A stretch of DNA of 41,936 bases from Bifidobacterium breve (lineage in GTDB: Bacteria > Actinomycetota > Actinomycetes > Nanopelagicales > Nanopelagicaceae): contig CAMBGS010000006.1 in assembly GCA_945866305.1 (NCBI GenBank), forward strand, positions 1 through 41,936. The letters are read 5' to 3'. This document shows positions 1 through 9,501 of this stretch, piece by piece. A program made the position numbers and the translations under genes. Position 1 is the stretch's first letter, and every line of letters begins with the position of its first letter. The notes under the pieces are model-generated. The model saw only the letters and a list, made by a program, of their open reading frames with translations, searched no databases and was not told the DNA's origin.

Positions 1-378
1 GCTAGCGCTTTGGCGTATGCGTACGACATAGTTCTTAATGGAACCGAACTCGGCGGTGGCTCGATACGTATCCACGATCGTCAGATTCAAAAAGATGTCT
101 TTAACGTAATCGGATTAAGTGATGATGAAGCTGCAAGTAAATTCGGATTTTTACTTGAAGCATTTAATTACGGCCCGCCTCCGCATGGTGGAATTGCGCT
201 AGGCCTGGATCGCGTCTGCGCCCTACTAACTGGCAGTGATTCAATCCGAGAGGTCATAGCATTTCCAAAGACCGCTAGTGGCGGCGATCCACTAACCGGC
301 GCGCCAACTCCAATTACGCCAGCACAGCGAAAAGAGAGTGGAATTGATGGACTACCGAAAGCCGAAAGCAAGGGCTAA
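1..378 (+). CDS. aspS: Aspartyl-tRNA synthetase, C-terminal part (5' end outside window)
   Basis: The reading frame is open from the first base and ends with TAA at 376-378, giving the last 125 residues of a class II aminoacyl-tRNA synthetase that charges tRNA-Asp in the cytoplasm. The class II motif 3 is visible as [16 protein letters not shown]. The preceding [15 protein letters not shown] and the following [17 protein letters not shown] are typical of bacterial AspRS, the tail being the usual bacterial-type C-terminal end. Whether the enzyme is discriminating or also charges tRNA-Asn cannot be judged from this fragment. The true start lies upstream of the window; the TTG at base 10 is an internal Leu codon. 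Confidence 0.95.
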   Translation, partial: ASALAYAYDIVLNGTELGGGSIRIHDRQIQKDVFNVIGLSDDEAASKFGFLLEAFNYGPPPHGGIALGLDRVCALLTGSDSIREVIAFPKTASGGDPLTGAPTPITPAQRKESGIDGLPKAESKG

Positions 379-391
379 GCCCTCTCTCAGG

Positions 392-397
392 TAGGCT
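392..397 (+). promoter_or_regulatory. -10 box TAGGCT upstream of the DUF948 gene
   Basis: TAGGCT fits the TANNNT consensus. It lies about 28 bases before the start codon, leaving room for a short leader carrying the GAAAGG Shine-Dalgarno sequence at 412-417. No clear -35 is visible. Confidence 0.4.
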
Positions 398-425
398 CTA
401 CTTCACAAAGCGAAAGGTACAGATA

Positions 426-797
426 ATGGTTACAGGTCCAGGTGGGGTTGCAACGATTATTGCTGCCTGCTCTCTTCTCGTAATCGCTATTGCCATTTCT
501 TATGCAGTCGTGCGTATCGGCCGATTCATTGATGAGGCGAAGAATTCACTTAAGACCATGACCGATGAGACTGCTCCATTAATCCATGAATCAACACGAA
601 CTGTTGAGTTGATAAATAGTCCACTAGAAAGTTTCGCTCGCATCACCAAGAATGTGGAAGATGTGACGACAAAAGTTGCCGATGCCACTACAGGATTTAT
701 GGATAAGAGCGGACCGGCGGTAAAGGTAGCTGGTGCGATAATTAGCGCGGCGGGTATGAAAAAGTCCAAGGCAAAAAAGAAGAAGAAGGCCGAGTAA
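426..797 (+). CDS. DUF948-family membrane-anchored protein
   Basis: This 123-residue protein has one N-terminal membrane segment (about residues 8-28, rich in Ala, Ile and Val), followed by a helical, Thr/Glu/Lys-rich region likely to form a coiled coil and a very basic tail with KKSKAKKKKK at the end. This layout matches the DUF948 family, small membrane-anchored proteins of unknown role that often lie just upstream of alaS in Actinobacteria (from memory). A Shine-Dalgarno sequence GAAAGG lies 8 bases before the ATG. The gene ends 9 bases before alaS, so the two are probably cotranscribed. No enzymatic motif is visible. Confidence 0.8.
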   Translation: MVTGPGGVATIIAACSLLVIAIAISYAVVRIGRFIDEAKNSLKTMTDETAPLIHESTRTVELINSPLESFARITKNVEDVTTKVADATTGFMDKSGPAVKVAGAIISAAGMKKSKAKKKKKAE

Positions 798-806
798 GCC
801 TACAAA

Positions 807-3482
807 GTGGAATCCGCCGAGATCCGTTCGCGCTGGCTGCGCTTCTTCGAAAGTGATAACCGCGAAGGTTTAAAACACACTGTTGTTCCATCAGCATCGC
901 TAATTGCTGATGATCCAAACCTTCTCCTTGTAAACGCCGGCATGGTGCCGTTTAAGCCTTACTTTCTTGGTGAGATCACCCCGCCCTTTAAGCGCGCAAC
1001 CTCAGTTCAAAAGTGTGTTCGTACTTTAGATATTGATGAGGTTGGAAAAACCACCCGTCACGCTTCTTTCTTTCAGATGTGTGGCAATTTTTCTTTTGGA
1101 GATTATTTCAAGGAAGGCGCTATCGCGCTAGCTTGGGATTTATTGACCCGCCCAATTTCAGATGGGGGATATGGATTTCCAGAAGATAAGTTATGGGTAA
1201 CCGTTTATCTCACCGATGATGAGGCTGCAGATATTTGGCATAAGAAAATCGGTATTCCAAAGGAACGCATTCAGCGCCGCGACATGGCAGATAACTTTTG
1301 GTCAATGGGAGTGCCGGGACCATGTGGACCATGCTCAGAAATTTACTTTGATCGGGGCCCTGCATACGGAATTGATGGCGGACCAATTGCGGATGAGAAT
1401 CGCTACCTTGAAATTTGGAACCTCGTATTTATGCAAAATGAACGCGGTGCCGGTGGCGGTAAAGATGGTTATCCAATTCTTGGTGAACTGCCAGCAAAGA
1501 GCATCGATACTGGCTTAGGTTTGGAGCGCACCGCCGCGTTGCTGCAAGGCGTAGAAAACATCTACGAAATTGATACCACGATGCAGATTCTTAATCGAGC
1601 GATGGATTTAACTGGTGTTAAGTACGGTGCGAATGAGAAATCAGATATCGCTCTTCGTGTAATCGCAGATCACGCGCGAACCTCGGCGATGTTAATTGGT
1701 GATGGGGTTACACCGGGTAACGAGGGACGTGGTTACGTTCTTCGACGCATGATGCGTCGAACAATTAGAAATATGCGACTTCTTGGCACTAATGACCCGA
1801 TTATGTCTGAGCTTACCGTTGCCGCAATAGGTGCGATGGGGCCGCAATATCCAGAATTGATAAGTGATAAAAATCGAATTTTATCAGTCTCTGTATCTGA
1901 GGAAGAATCATTCCTGCAAACACTAAAGAGCGGTACACAAATTTTTGATGTTGCTTCAACGCAATTAAAGAAAGAGAAGAAGAAGGTTCTGCCTGGAGAA
2001 GAAGTCTTCAAGCTCCACGATACTTATGGTTTCCCTTTCGATCTCACCTTGGAAATGGCACGTGAAGAAGGTTTAGAAGTTGATGAAGCAGGCTTCACGC
2101 GTTTAATGAAAGAACAACGTGATCGCGCTAAGGCCGATGCCAAGGCAAAGAAGAGTGGCCATACCGATTTGAGTGAGTACAAGAAGATCGCAGATACCAA
2201 GGGTGCGGGAGAATTTATTGGTTATACCCACGTTCGATCGGAATCAAAGATCAATGGAATTTTGGTAAACGGTATGAGCGTCACAAACGCTAGCGCCGGA
2301 GATGATGTTGAAATTGTTTTGGACCGAACTCCTTTTTATGCTGAAGGCGGTGGTCAGTTAGCTGATGGTGGAAGGATCACGCTAAGTAATGGCGCGATAG
2401 TTGAAATTGATGATGTGCAGATGCCGGTAAAAGGTCTTTCGGTACATCGCGGACGAGTTTTATCTGGTGCAATCGCAGTAGGAGAAGGTTCGTTAGCAGA
2501 GATAGATGGTGAAAGAAGAAACGCAATCTCTCGTGCACACACAGCGACTCATATGGTGCATAAAGCATTTCGTGAACTCCTTGGCGAAACAGCAACACAA
2601 GCAGGATCAGAGAACTCTCCTGGTCGCTTCCGTTTCGATTTTCCAGCAACCGGAGCTGTTCCAGAAAGCGTTCTGAGCGATGTAGAAGCGCGTGTAAATA
2701 CTTTACTGCTTGATGATCTCGAAGTTAGCGCGGAAGTGATGACGCAGGATGCCGCCAAGAAAATTGGCGCAATGGCTCTCTTTGGAGAAAAGTATGGTGA
2801 TCAAGTACGAGTAGTAAGCGTTGGTGATTGGGCTCGCGAGCTCTGCGGTGGAACTCACGTTTCGCGCTCTGGGCAGTTAGGCGTTGTAAAGCTGCTAAGT
2901 GAATCTTCAATCGGAGCTGGCGTGCGACGCGTGGAGGCTCTAGTTGGAGTAGACGCCTATAAATTTCTAGCTCGTGAGCATTTATTGTTGAACTCACTAA
3001 CTGATCTGATCAAAGGTGCGCGAGCCGAAGAATTACCAGAGAAAATCTCAGATCTGTTAACAAAGATGAAGGAGATTGAAAAAGAACTTGCTGCGGTTCG
3101 CTCTGCGGCTGCAATGTCTGATCTCTCATCACTTGCTGCGCAGGCAAAAATGGTCAATGGAACCTCTCTTATTTTGGCGAAGATCGCTGATGGAATTGTT
3201 GTGGATGATCTACGGAAGATCGCCCTGGATTTAAGAAACCGCAGCGCTGATTCGGTGGTCGTGCTGGTCAGTATCACGGATGCAAAACCAATTCTGGTTT
3301 GTGCGGTAAGCGATGCTGCTCGAAGCAAGGGGATTAAAGCTGGTGCACTCGTAAAGATAGGTTCGACTATTTTGGGTGGCGGTGGTGGTGGCAAAGATGA
3401 TTTCGCCCAAGGTGGAGGCACTTCTACTTCTGAGATCGCCAATGCGTTAACTGCAATTGAGAAAGCGCTTTCAGGTAATTAA
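807..3482 (+). CDS. alaS: Alanyl-tRNA synthetase
   Basis: At 891 residues this is full length for bacterial AlaRS, which charges tRNA-Ala and edits Ser/Gly mischarges. The catalytic core is recognised by [20 protein letters not shown] near the N-terminus. The editing domain carries the zinc ligands H578 and H582 (HTATH) and C680 and H684 (CGGTH). A coiled-coil linker and the C-Ala domain follow, with the glycine-rich [15 protein letters not shown] close to the end. The chosen start is GTG at 807, which gives the expected N-terminus [15 protein letters not shown]. The TAA stop shares one base with the ruvX ATG (TAATG), so the two are translationally coupled. Confidence 0.98.
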   Translation: MESAEIRSRWLRFFESDNREGLKHTVVPSASLIADDPNLLLVNAGMVPFKPYFLGEITPPFKRATSVQKCVRTLDIDEVGKTTRHASFFQMCGNFSFGDYFKEGAIALAWDLLTRPISDGGYGFPEDKLWVTVYLTDDEAADIWHKKIGIPKERIQRRDMADNFWSMGVPGPCGPCSEIYFDRGPAYGIDGGPIADENRYLEIWNLVFMQNERGAGGGKDGYPILGELPAKSIDTGLGLERTAALLQGVENIYEIDTTMQILNRAMDLTGVKYGANEKSDIALRVIADHARTSAMLIGDGVTPGNEGRGYVLRRMMRRTIRNMRLLGTNDPIMSELTVAAIGAMGPQYPELISDKNRILSVSVSEEESFLQTLKSGTQIFDVASTQLKKEKKKVLPGEEVFKLHDTYGFPFDLTLEMAREEGLEVDEAGFTRLMKEQRDRAKADAKAKKSGHTDLSEYKKIADTKGAGEFIGYTHVRSESKINGILVNGMSVTNASAGDDVEIVLDRTPFYAEGGGQLADGGRITLSNGAIVEIDDVQMPVKGLSVHRGRVLSGAIAVGEGSLAEIDGERRNAISRAHTATHMVHKAFRELLGETATQAGSENSPGRFRFDFPATGAVPESVLSDVEARVNTLLLDDLEVSAEVMTQDAAKKIGAMALFGEKYGDQVRVVSVGDWARELCGGTHVSRSGQLGVVKLLSESSIGAGVRRVEALVGVDAYKFLAREHLLLNSLTDLIKGARAEELPEKISDLLTKMKEIEKELAAVRSAAAMSDLSSLAAQAKMVNGTSLILAKIADGIVVDDLRKIALDLRNRSADSVVVLVSITDAKPILVCAVSDAARSKGIKAGALVKIGSTILGGGGGGKDDFAQGGGTSTSEIANALTAIEKALSGN

Positions 3483-3904
3483 TGGCGCGAATCGGGCGTC
3501 GAATTGCATTCGATTACGGTGATGTTCGCATAGGCGTTGCTATCTGTGATCCAGATGGAATTCTTGCAACACCGATCGCCACCTTGCAAAGTAAGAATCC
3601 AAGTCTAAAGAGTGAGATAGCGAAATTGCTAAGCGAGTACGAACCTGTGAAAGCATATGTTGGCAACCCAAAGTTATTAAGTGGCGTCGATGGCGAAGCG
3701 GTAGCAAAAGTACTGGCTTTCACTGAGTTCTTAACTGCTAACTTTGATCTTCCAATAACTCTTGTAGACGAGCGCTTATCTACCGTCACAGCATCACGTC
3801 AACTCCGCGAGTCGGGTGTCGATTCGAAAGGTGCAAAGACTTTGATTGATGCGGCAGCTGCTGTTGCGATACTTGAGCAGGGTTTGGCCAATGAAGATAA
3901 ATAA
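3482..3904 (+). CDS. ruvX: Putative pre-16S rRNA nuclease / RuvX (YqgF family)
   Basis: This 140-residue protein has the RNase H-like fold signature of YqgF/RuvX: IAFDYGDVRIGVAICD with the first catalytic Asp at the N-terminus, VGNPKLLSGVDG in the middle, and LVDERLSTVTA followed by SKGAKTLIDAAAAVAILEQ at the C-terminus with the remaining acidic residues. The family acts in maturation of the 16S rRNA 5' end and was earlier proposed as a Holliday junction resolvase. The alaS-ruvX-mltG-aroE order is conserved in many Actinobacteria. It overlaps alaS by one base and mltG by 14 bases. Confidence 0.95.
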   Translation: MARIGRRIAFDYGDVRIGVAICDPDGILATPIATLQSKNPSLKSEIAKLLSEYEPVKAYVGNPKLLSGVDGEAVAKVLAFTEFLTANFDLPITLVDERLSTVTASRQLRESGVDSKGAKTLIDAAAAVAILEQGLANEDK

Positions 3905-4925
3905 GCCGGCGCTCCTTCGAGTGATGGCTGCATTTGCAGTTGTAACAATTTTTACTGGCGGAGTTCACGAGGTGCGTAAAGGCGGTGGGGGAGCGCCAGA
4001 CTTTCCCTGCCAAACTAGCGGTAACCAAGAAGTAGCAATTTCAATTGGAAAAGGTGCAACTGGAACTGACATTGCTAGATTGCTTTTTGAAGGTAAAGTT
4101 GTTAAATCTAGCGATGCGTTCTTCCGAGTCGCTGTTGCAGATCAGCGTTCAGAGCGAATCGCTCCTGGAACTCATCGGGTGCAGCTCAATCTCTGCGCAG
4201 CTGATGCGTTAACTCAGTTGTTAGACCCCAAACGCATAGCTGATTTAATCAACATATTTGAAGGAGCCTGGAACAGCGAAATAGTTTCGGCAATGGTGGC
4301 CGCCAGTTTTTCAAAGGCTGAAGTTAATCAGGCAATTAAGTCGGTTGATCTACCTCTCGGTTTCAAAATATTAGAAGGTTTACTATTCCCAGCGCAGTAC
4401 TCATTTGCAGCCGGAACATCTGCACAAAGTGCCATATCTGCGATGATTGAGCGCGGAGTTATTGAAATGAATAAAGCCGGTATTTCGGCGGGTGATGGAA
4501 AATACTCGCCACAACAACTATTGACCATTGCATCAATCACCCAAGCCGAATCAGATACCAAAGATTTTGCGAAGGTCTCTCGAGTTATCCGAAATCGCCT
4601 TGAAAAGGGTATGCCACTGCAGATGGACTCTACGGTTCATTATGTGAAGAAGGTACGTGGAGAAATCTTCCTTAGTACTCGTTCCACTCTTCTTAACTCT
4701 CCGTACAACACTTACCGTAAATACGGATTGCCGCCTGGCCCGATTGGAAATCCTGGCGCAGAGGCGATGTTAGCCGCGGTGAATCCGGTACCAGGGGACT
4801 GGATATTTTTCATTACAGTCGCACCAGGCGACACACGATTTACATCATCGCTTGATCAGTTCAATATATGGAAGGCTGAGTACAAGAAGAATTTACGAGC
4901 TGGAGTCTTTGGGAGTGCCAAGTGA
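3891..4925 (+). CDS. mltG: Endolytic murein transglycosylase MltG (YceG-like)
   Basis: The start was placed at ATG 3891, inside the 3' end of ruvX. It gives MKINKPALLR followed by a membrane segment (about residues 8-24), as expected for this inner-membrane enzyme; the frame is open further upstream but has no better start. The 344-residue protein carries the YceG domain. Glu220 in ASITQAESD lies at the catalytic glutamate position of the family, followed by VIRNRLEKGMPLQMDSTVHY and SPYNTYRKYGLPPGPIGNPG. MltG cuts nascent glycan strands and is thought to release them from the synthase. Its stop overlaps the aroE start (GTGA). Confidence 0.95.
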   Translation: MKINKPALLRVMAAFAVVTIFTGGVHEVRKGGGGAPDFPCQTSGNQEVAISIGKGATGTDIARLLFEGKVVKSSDAFFRVAVADQRSERIAPGTHRVQLNLCAADALTQLLDPKRIADLINIFEGAWNSEIVSAMVAASFSKAEVNQAIKSVDLPLGFKILEGLLFPAQYSFAAGTSAQSAISAMIERGVIEMNKAGISAGDGKYSPQQLLTIASITQAESDTKDFAKVSRVIRNRLEKGMPLQMDSTVHYVKKVRGEIFLSTRSTLLNSPYNTYRKYGLPPGPIGNPGAEAMLAAVNPVPGDWIFFITVAPGDTRFTSSLDQFNIWKAEYKKNLRAGVFGSAK

Positions 4926-5743
4926 GCAAAATATCTTTAAAGGGTGCCGTACTCGGTTACCCAATTGCACACTCTCTCTCACCACTGTTACACAACTCCG
5001 CCTTTAAGTTATTGGGAATTTCTGGTCAGTATTCGGCTATTGAAGTTAAAAGCGGTGAGTTGCAGAAGTTCATTGAAGTGAGTGGAAGCGATTTTGATTT
5101 TCTTTCATTAACTATGCCTTTAAAAGAAGAAGCGCTCAATTTGGAATTGGATATCAAGATAGATTCTTTAGGAAACCGAATTCAATCCTTAAATACGCTA
5201 ATCCGTACGGGTGATTCCTGGAGTGCAACTAGCACGGATGGTTCGGGTTTCATCAAATCACTAACAAATGCAGGATATTCGCATTTCGACAGGGTCTTAA
5301 TTCTGGGAGCTGGTGGAACCGCACGCGCAGTTGCCGGCGCACTTGATGACGTCGCGACAGCGGTTGATGTAATGCGACGTAGCGTTAGACGCAGTTCTGC
5401 GATCGCTGCTTGCTTTGAAAAAATCGAATGCAGCTTTTTAGATTGGGATGATTTGGTTGATCTCAGTGGCTATGACTTGGTGGTAAATACCACGCCATCT
5501 GGAGCCGCTGATTTAGTAGCTGAAAATCTTCCACGCCAGGTAAATGGAGTTCTTTTTGATGTCTTATATAAGCCTTGGCCAACTCTTTTGGCGCGACGTT
5601 GGAGTGATGCTGGCGGAAAGACAATAAGTGGCTTTGAATTGCTACTTTATCAAGGCATTGATCAACTTAATTTAGTGACTCACCTGGATGTAAATTCCAT
5701 AGATCAGGATTTACGTATCGCCTTGAGCAACGCCACTAGTTAA
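4922..5743 (+). CDS. aroE: Shikimate dehydrogenase
   Basis: This 273-residue enzyme reduces 3-dehydroshikimate to shikimate with NADPH. Visible signatures are the shikimate-binding GYPIAHSLSP (S18 and S20), the catalytic Lys68 in LTMPLKEEA, Asp106 in STDGSGF, the dinucleotide-binding GAGGTARAV, the NTTPSG loop, and the C-terminal GFELLLYQGIDQ. The usual NVTxPxK reads SLTMPLK here, a form I associate with actinobacterial homologs. The GTG start overlaps the mltG stop by four bases (GTGA), so translation is probably coupled. It is the first shikimate gene in the cluster that continues with aroC, aroK, aroB and aroQ. Confidence 0.96.
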   Translation: MSKISLKGAVLGYPIAHSLSPLLHNSAFKLLGISGQYSAIEVKSGELQKFIEVSGSDFDFLSLTMPLKEEALNLELDIKIDSLGNRIQSLNTLIRTGDSWSATSTDGSGFIKSLTNAGYSHFDRVLILGAGGTARAVAGALDDVATAVDVMRRSVRRSSAIAACFEKIECSFLDWDDLVDLSGYDLVVNTTPSGAADLVAENLPRQVNGVLFDVLYKPWPTLLARRWSDAGGKTISGFELLLYQGIDQLNLVTHLDVNSIDQDLRIALSNATS

Positions 5744-5777
5744 TCCACAGGGCTAAAAAACCCTATTAATTTCAACT

Positions 5778-5783
5778 TATCAT
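5778..5783 (+). promoter_or_regulatory. -10 box TATCAT, leaderless promoter of the prepilin peptidase gene
   Basis: TATCAT ends exactly six bases before the GTG start at 5790, and no Shine-Dalgarno sequence is correctly spaced. This fits transcription starting at the start codon. It lies in the 46-base gap after aroE, so the prepilin peptidase and possibly aroC have their own promoter. Confidence 0.55.
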
Positions 5784-5789
5784 CTAGGG

Positions 5790-6188
5790 GTGAATTTAAC
5801 CCTGATCATTTTCTCAATCTTTATCTCCTACATTGATTTGAAGAGTCATAGGATCCCCAACAAAATAATTCTTATCGCACTAATCGTCTTTTCAGTCCTC
5901 ACCCTTTTACTAAGGGGATCGTTCTATCCTGAAAACGCGATTTTAACTCTTGTGTTCTCTCCACTCTTATTGAAATTGAGAATCGGAGCGGGGGATATAA
6001 AGTTATTTGCTATGTTAAGCGCATTCTTTCTTCCCTTATCTTTAGCTACGGCAGTTGAATTCAGCGCTGTTTTTTCAATAATCGCTGCTCTTCTTATGGT
6101 ATTCACCGTTATCAAGCAGAGAACTCTGCACTCGAATATCGCTCTTGCTCCTGCGATATGCGGCGCGTTTATTTGGTGCGCGAGATAG
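5790..6188 (+). CDS. Minimal type IV prepilin peptidase (A24 family)
   Basis: This very hydrophobic 132-residue protein has about four membrane segments. Two aspartates sit at the catalytic positions of A24 peptidases: D16 in YIDLKSHRIPN and D69 in GAGDIKLF (the GxGDxK motif). It lacks the N-terminal cysteine-rich and methyltransferase region of full PilD enzymes, so it should only cut leader peptides from prepilin-like proteins, as in Tad/Flp systems. No pilin or pilus assembly gene is in the window. A peptidase of this type between aroE and aroC recurs in other Actinobacteria (from memory). The start is GTG behind a leaderless-type promoter. Confidence 0.85.
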   Translation: MNLTLIIFSIFISYIDLKSHRIPNKIILIALIVFSVLTLLLRGSFYPENAILTLVFSPLLLKLRIGAGDIKLFAMLSAFFLPLSLATAVEFSAVFSIIAALLMVFTVIKQRTLHSNIALAPAICGAFIWCAR

Positions 6189-6201
6189 AGCCAATATCTG
6201 A

Positions 6202-6207
6202 CACAAT
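6202..6207 (+). promoter_or_regulatory. Possible -10 box CACAAT upstream of aroC
   Basis: CACAAT keeps the A at position 2 and T at position 6 of the -10 consensus and lies six bases before the ATG at 6214, the spacing seen at other operon starts here. The first T is missing, so support is weak. Confidence 0.3.
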
Positions 6208-6213
6208 ATGCCA

Positions 6214-7395
6214 ATGCGTTGGCTTACAGCAGGTGAATCCCATGGGCAGGCTTTGTCGGCAATCATTGAAGGAATTCCTGCGAGTATCGCCATATCCTCT
6301 AAGGAAATTGACTTTCACTTAGCACGCCGCCGGCTTGGTTTCGGTCGTGGCGCAAGACAGAACTTTGAAGCAGATAAGATCACAATTCTTGGTGGTATTC
6401 GTTTGGGCTTGACTCAAGGTGGACCAATTTCTATTCAAGTGGGAAATTCAGAGTGGCCTAAATGGGAAAAAGTTATGTCGGCAGATCCTGTCCCAATCGA
6501 AGAGATAAAAGATTTAGCGCGTAATGCACCACTCACACGACCACGTCCTGGTCATGCTGATTTAGTTGGAATGCAGAAGTACGATTTAGATGATGCCCGT
6601 CCAATTCTGGAACGCGCCAGTGCGCGCGAAACTGCAGCACGAGTTGCACTAGGCGCTGTTGCGAGAGCTTTCTTAGAACAGAGCGTGGGCGTCACAATTT
6701 TGAGTCACGTTGTATCAATTGGGAAAGCACGGATTCCAGAAGGTACAGCGCTTCCTCTTGTAACAGATATGGATCGCATCGATGCTGATCCAGTGCGTTG
6801 CGCTGACCCAGCTACTAGTTTGCAGATGGTTGCAGAGATAGAAGCAGCACATTCAGATGGAGACACTCTTGGTGGAGTATGTGAAGTTCTGGCATATAAC
6901 TTGCCACCAGGACTGGGATCGCACGTTCATTGGGATCGTAGATTAGATGCACGATTAGCTGGTGCAATGATGGGCATTCAAGCCATTAAAGGTGTGGAAA
7001 TTGGTGATGGTTTCCGCACAGCAGAGCGTCGCGGATCAGTAGCGCACGATGAGATTGAACGTGGCGCAGATGGATTGATTACTCGAAGAACTGATCGCGC
7101 CGGTGGCACCGAAGGCGGTATGTCTAATGGTGAAATTTTGCGAGTAAGTGTTGCAATGAAACCTATTTCTACCGTTCCTAAAGCACTTGACACTATTGAT
7201 GTAAAAACAGGAGAAGCGGCCAAAGCAATCAATCAAAGATCAGATGTCTGTGCAGTTCCGGCGGCAGGTGTGGTCGCCGAAGCTATGGCAGCTCTTGTTC
7301 TCGCCGAAGCAGTCCTTGAGAAGTTCGGCGGAGATAGCGTCACTGAAACAAGGCGTAACTACGAGTCATATCTCAAAAATCTACGATTTAAGTAG
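6214..7395 (+). CDS. aroC: Chorismate synthase
   Basis: This is the last enzyme of the shikimate pathway, converting EPSP to chorismate with reduced FMN. The N-terminus [13 protein letters not shown] and later stretches [43 protein letters not shown] and [11 protein letters not shown] are family signatures. ATG codons lie at 6208 and 6214 in the same frame. I chose 6214 because it gives the usual [16 protein letters not shown] start and has a possible -10 box six bases upstream; the other choice adds only two residues. The protein has 393 residues, full length. It ends five bases before aroK. Confidence 0.96.
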   Translation: MRWLTAGESHGQALSAIIEGIPASIAISSKEIDFHLARRRLGFGRGARQNFEADKITILGGIRLGLTQGGPISIQVGNSEWPKWEKVMSADPVPIEEIKDLARNAPLTRPRPGHADLVGMQKYDLDDARPILERASARETAARVALGAVARAFLEQSVGVTILSHVVSIGKARIPEGTALPLVTDMDRIDADPVRCADPATSLQMVAEIEAAHSDGDTLGGVCEVLAYNLPPGLGSHVHWDRRLDARLAGAMMGIQAIKGVEIGDGFRTAERRGSVAHDEIERGADGLITRRTDRAGGTEGGMSNGEILRVSVAMKPISTVPKALDTIDVKTGEAAKAINQRSDVCAVPAAGVVAEAMAALVLAEAVLEKFGGDSVTETRRNYESYLKNLRFK

Positions 7396-7400
7396 TCGAT

Positions 7401-7907
7401 GTGGCTAAGTCAATAATTCTTATTGGTCCTCCTGGCTCTGGTAAATCAACAATTGGACGGGCGATCTCGCGCAAGTTAAGTATCTCATTCACAGATACCG
7501 ATCAACTTATTGAAGTCCGAGCCGGAATGAGTATCTCGCAAATATTTATAGATAAGGGTGAACCTTGGTTCCGTGATTTAGAGAAGGAAGTTTTGAAAGA
7601 AGAGTTAAGTAAATTAAGTGGTGTTCTCTCACTTGGGGGAGGAGCCCCATTGTCTGAACCTGCACAAGAGATGCTCGGCAAGATTGAGGCATCAATTATT
7701 TATCTCGATGTATCACTTGCAACAGCAGCTCCGCGCGTGGGTTTTAACCGCGATCGTCCTCTCTTGCTAAATAATCCGAGAGGCGCTTGGCAAGAGTTGA
7801 TGGATAAACGGCGACCTATATATGAAGCGCTGGCAACTCATGTTGTCAAAGTTGATGAGCGCGCTCCTAAGGATATTGTTGATGAGATTGTTAGACTTAC
7901 GCAATGA
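7401..7907 (+). CDS. aroK: Shikimate kinase
   Basis: This 168-residue enzyme phosphorylates shikimate with ATP. It shows the P-loop GPPGSGKST (from residue 9), the shikimate-binding Asp in TDTDQLIE, the Arg in GEPWFRDLE, the LSLGGGAP loop, and the lid arginine region GFNRDRPLL. The start is GTG at 7401, five bases after aroC, with no clear ribosome binding site, so it probably relies on coupling to aroC. Its stop overlaps the aroB start (ATGA). Confidence 0.96.
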   Translation: MAKSIILIGPPGSGKSTIGRAISRKLSISFTDTDQLIEVRAGMSISQIFIDKGEPWFRDLEKEVLKEELSKLSGVLSLGGGAPLSEPAQEMLGKIEASIIYLDVSLATAAPRVGFNRDRPLLLNNPRGAWQELMDKRRPIYEALATHVVKVDERAPKDIVDEIVRLTQ

Positions 7908-8959
7908 GTGCGATCAAGGTAAGTGCAGAACATAGCTATGAGATATTGATTGGCGTTGACTGGAAATCAGAGTTAAATAAATTGCTCACAGGACACACTC
8001 GTGCCGCTCTGATAGTTTCGCAAGAGATGCAATCCCGTCTTGGAGAAATGAACACCGGTGATACTGAGATTCTTACCTTTCCTATCCCTGATGGTGAAGC
8101 GGGAAAAACCAGTGCAACGCTGCTGCAAGTATGGAATTGGCTTGGGGCTGCTGGGTTTTCTCGTAACGATGTGGTTATCGCAATAGGTGGCGGAGCGACA
8201 ACAGATTTTGCGGGATTCGCGGCAGCATCTTGGTTACGCGGAATTGATTGGATTGCAATTCCCACCACTGTGGCGGGAATGGTTGATGCTGCAGTTGGTG
8301 GAAAGACAGCGATCAACAGTGAGTACGGCAAAAACTTGATTGGCGCATTTCATAGCCCGGTATCCGTCTTAATTGATTTCACTTGGCTAGAAACACTGTC
8401 TGATAGAGATTATGCCGCTGGATTAGCCGAAGTTGTAAAGGCAGGGTTCATTGCCGATGGCGAGATCTTAAATCAATTGCGTGGCAAATCTTTATCTGCG
8501 ATTCGCGCAGATCACACAACGGTGCATGAGATCTTCACCCGTGCCATAGCGGTAAAGGCCAAGGTGGTCTCGCAAGATTTTAAGGAAAGCTTTGCACGTG
8601 AGGCTTTAAATTACGGTCACACCTTGGGTCACGCGATTGAATTGGAATCAAAGTTTGCGATGCGTCACGGCGAGTGTGTTGCGATTGGAATGGCTTTTAT
8701 GGCGCAACTGCAATTGGCCTTGGGTTTGATTACACCAGGCTTGGCGCAGGACCATTTAGATATATTGGAAGGTCTGGGTCTTCCGACTTCGTATAAGCGG
8801 AGTGCGTGGCCGATATTGCTTGCAAATATGTCGCTAGATAAAAAAGCCCGCGGAAACTCCCTTCGATTCGTTACCATTACCGGTATTGGCAAGACAGAAC
8901 GTTTGGAAAATCCAGATGAGAAAGTCTTATTCGCAGCATATGAAAAGGTGAGCTCATGA
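7904..8959 (+). CDS. aroB: 3-dehydroquinate synthase
   Basis: This 351-residue NAD- and metal-dependent enzyme makes 3-dehydroquinate from DAHP. It is recognised by the NAD-binding GGGATTDFAGFAAASWLRGI, by PTTVAGMVDAAVGGKTAIN (usual form PTTLLAQVDSSVGGKT) and by the metal-ligand region NYGHTLGHAIE. Further metal and substrate residues lie around MRHGECVAIGM. It overlaps aroK and aroQ by four bases each (ATGA), forming a tightly coupled aroK-aroB-aroQ unit. Confidence 0.96.
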   Translation: MSAIKVSAEHSYEILIGVDWKSELNKLLTGHTRAALIVSQEMQSRLGEMNTGDTEILTFPIPDGEAGKTSATLLQVWNWLGAAGFSRNDVVIAIGGGATTDFAGFAAASWLRGIDWIAIPTTVAGMVDAAVGGKTAINSEYGKNLIGAFHSPVSVLIDFTWLETLSDRDYAAGLAEVVKAGFIADGEILNQLRGKSLSAIRADHTTVHEIFTRAIAVKAKVVSQDFKESFAREALNYGHTLGHAIELESKFAMRHGECVAIGMAFMAQLQLALGLITPGLAQDHLDILEGLGLPTSYKRSAWPILLANMSLDKKARGNSLRFVTITGIGKTERLENPDEKVLFAAYEKVSS

Positions 8960-9387
8960 AGGTTTTAGTAATCAATGGACCAAATTTGGCACGCCTAGAT
9001 ATACGCGACTCTGCGATCTACGGTGACATGAGCTACCCACAGCTAGTTGCACATATTGAGGGCGCGGCAAAGACACATGGTTTTATAGCCGATGTTCGCC
9101 AAAGTGATGACGAAGCAACAATTATCTCTTGGTTACACGAGGCAGCTGACGGATCAACTCCTGTGATAATCAATCCAGCTGCATTTACACATTATTCTTA
9201 TGCAATCAGAGATGCAGCCGAGTTAGTTAAATCCCCGTTAATCGAAGTTCATCTTTCAAATCCCTTAGCGCGCGAGGAATTTAGACACACTTCGGTAATT
9301 TCTGGAGTGGCTAACGGGACTATCGGTGGATTCGGACCAAATTCCTATGTCTTGGCGCTAATCGCGCTCAAGGCCTTAACTAGTTAA
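8956..9387 (+). CDS. aroQ: Type II 3-dehydroquinate dehydratase
   Basis: This 143-residue protein is the right size for the dodecameric type II dehydroquinase. Motifs are VINGPNLARLDIRD near the N-terminus, the catalytic Tyr in AIYGDMSY, INPAAFTHYSYAIRDA, EVHLSNPLAREEFRHTS with the catalytic His, and a C-terminal GFGPNSYVLALIALK. Several positions differ mildly from the usual form (NGPNLARLD instead of NGPNLNLLG, SNPLAREEF instead of SNIHAREEF), but the catalytic residues are kept. It ends this part of the shikimate genes; aroA, aroG and tyrA are not in the window. Confidence 0.94.
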   Translation: MKVLVINGPNLARLDIRDSAIYGDMSYPQLVAHIEGAAKTHGFIADVRQSDDEATIISWLHEAADGSTPVIINPAAFTHYSYAIRDAAELVKSPLIEVHLSNPLAREEFRHTSVISGVANGTIGGFGPNSYVLALIALKALTS

Positions 9388-9396
9388 TTCTTCAGG

Positions 9397-9402
9397 TAAA
9401 CT
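9397..9402 (+). promoter_or_regulatory. Possible -10 box TAAACT for efp-nusB
   Basis: TAAACT, the same hexamer as at hisE and the yczE-like gene, lies in the 114-base gap between aroQ and efp. If used, it would leave a leader of roughly 93 bases before the efp start. The gap holds no recognisable gene or clear strong hairpin. Confidence 0.35.
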
Positions 9403-9501
9403 TCTGCAATAGCCTTCGAGAATCGGAGGCCAACCTCGCGTGGTAATTCCTTAGAACGCAGTCGGTTGAATAATTACGCTGGTGCGTGAACTGGAGTTAT
9501 C

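Noticed and set aside
5749-5764. AGGG/CCCT hairpin after aroE as a terminator
   Set aside because: Four base pairs with an eight-base loop and no T-tract is too weak.
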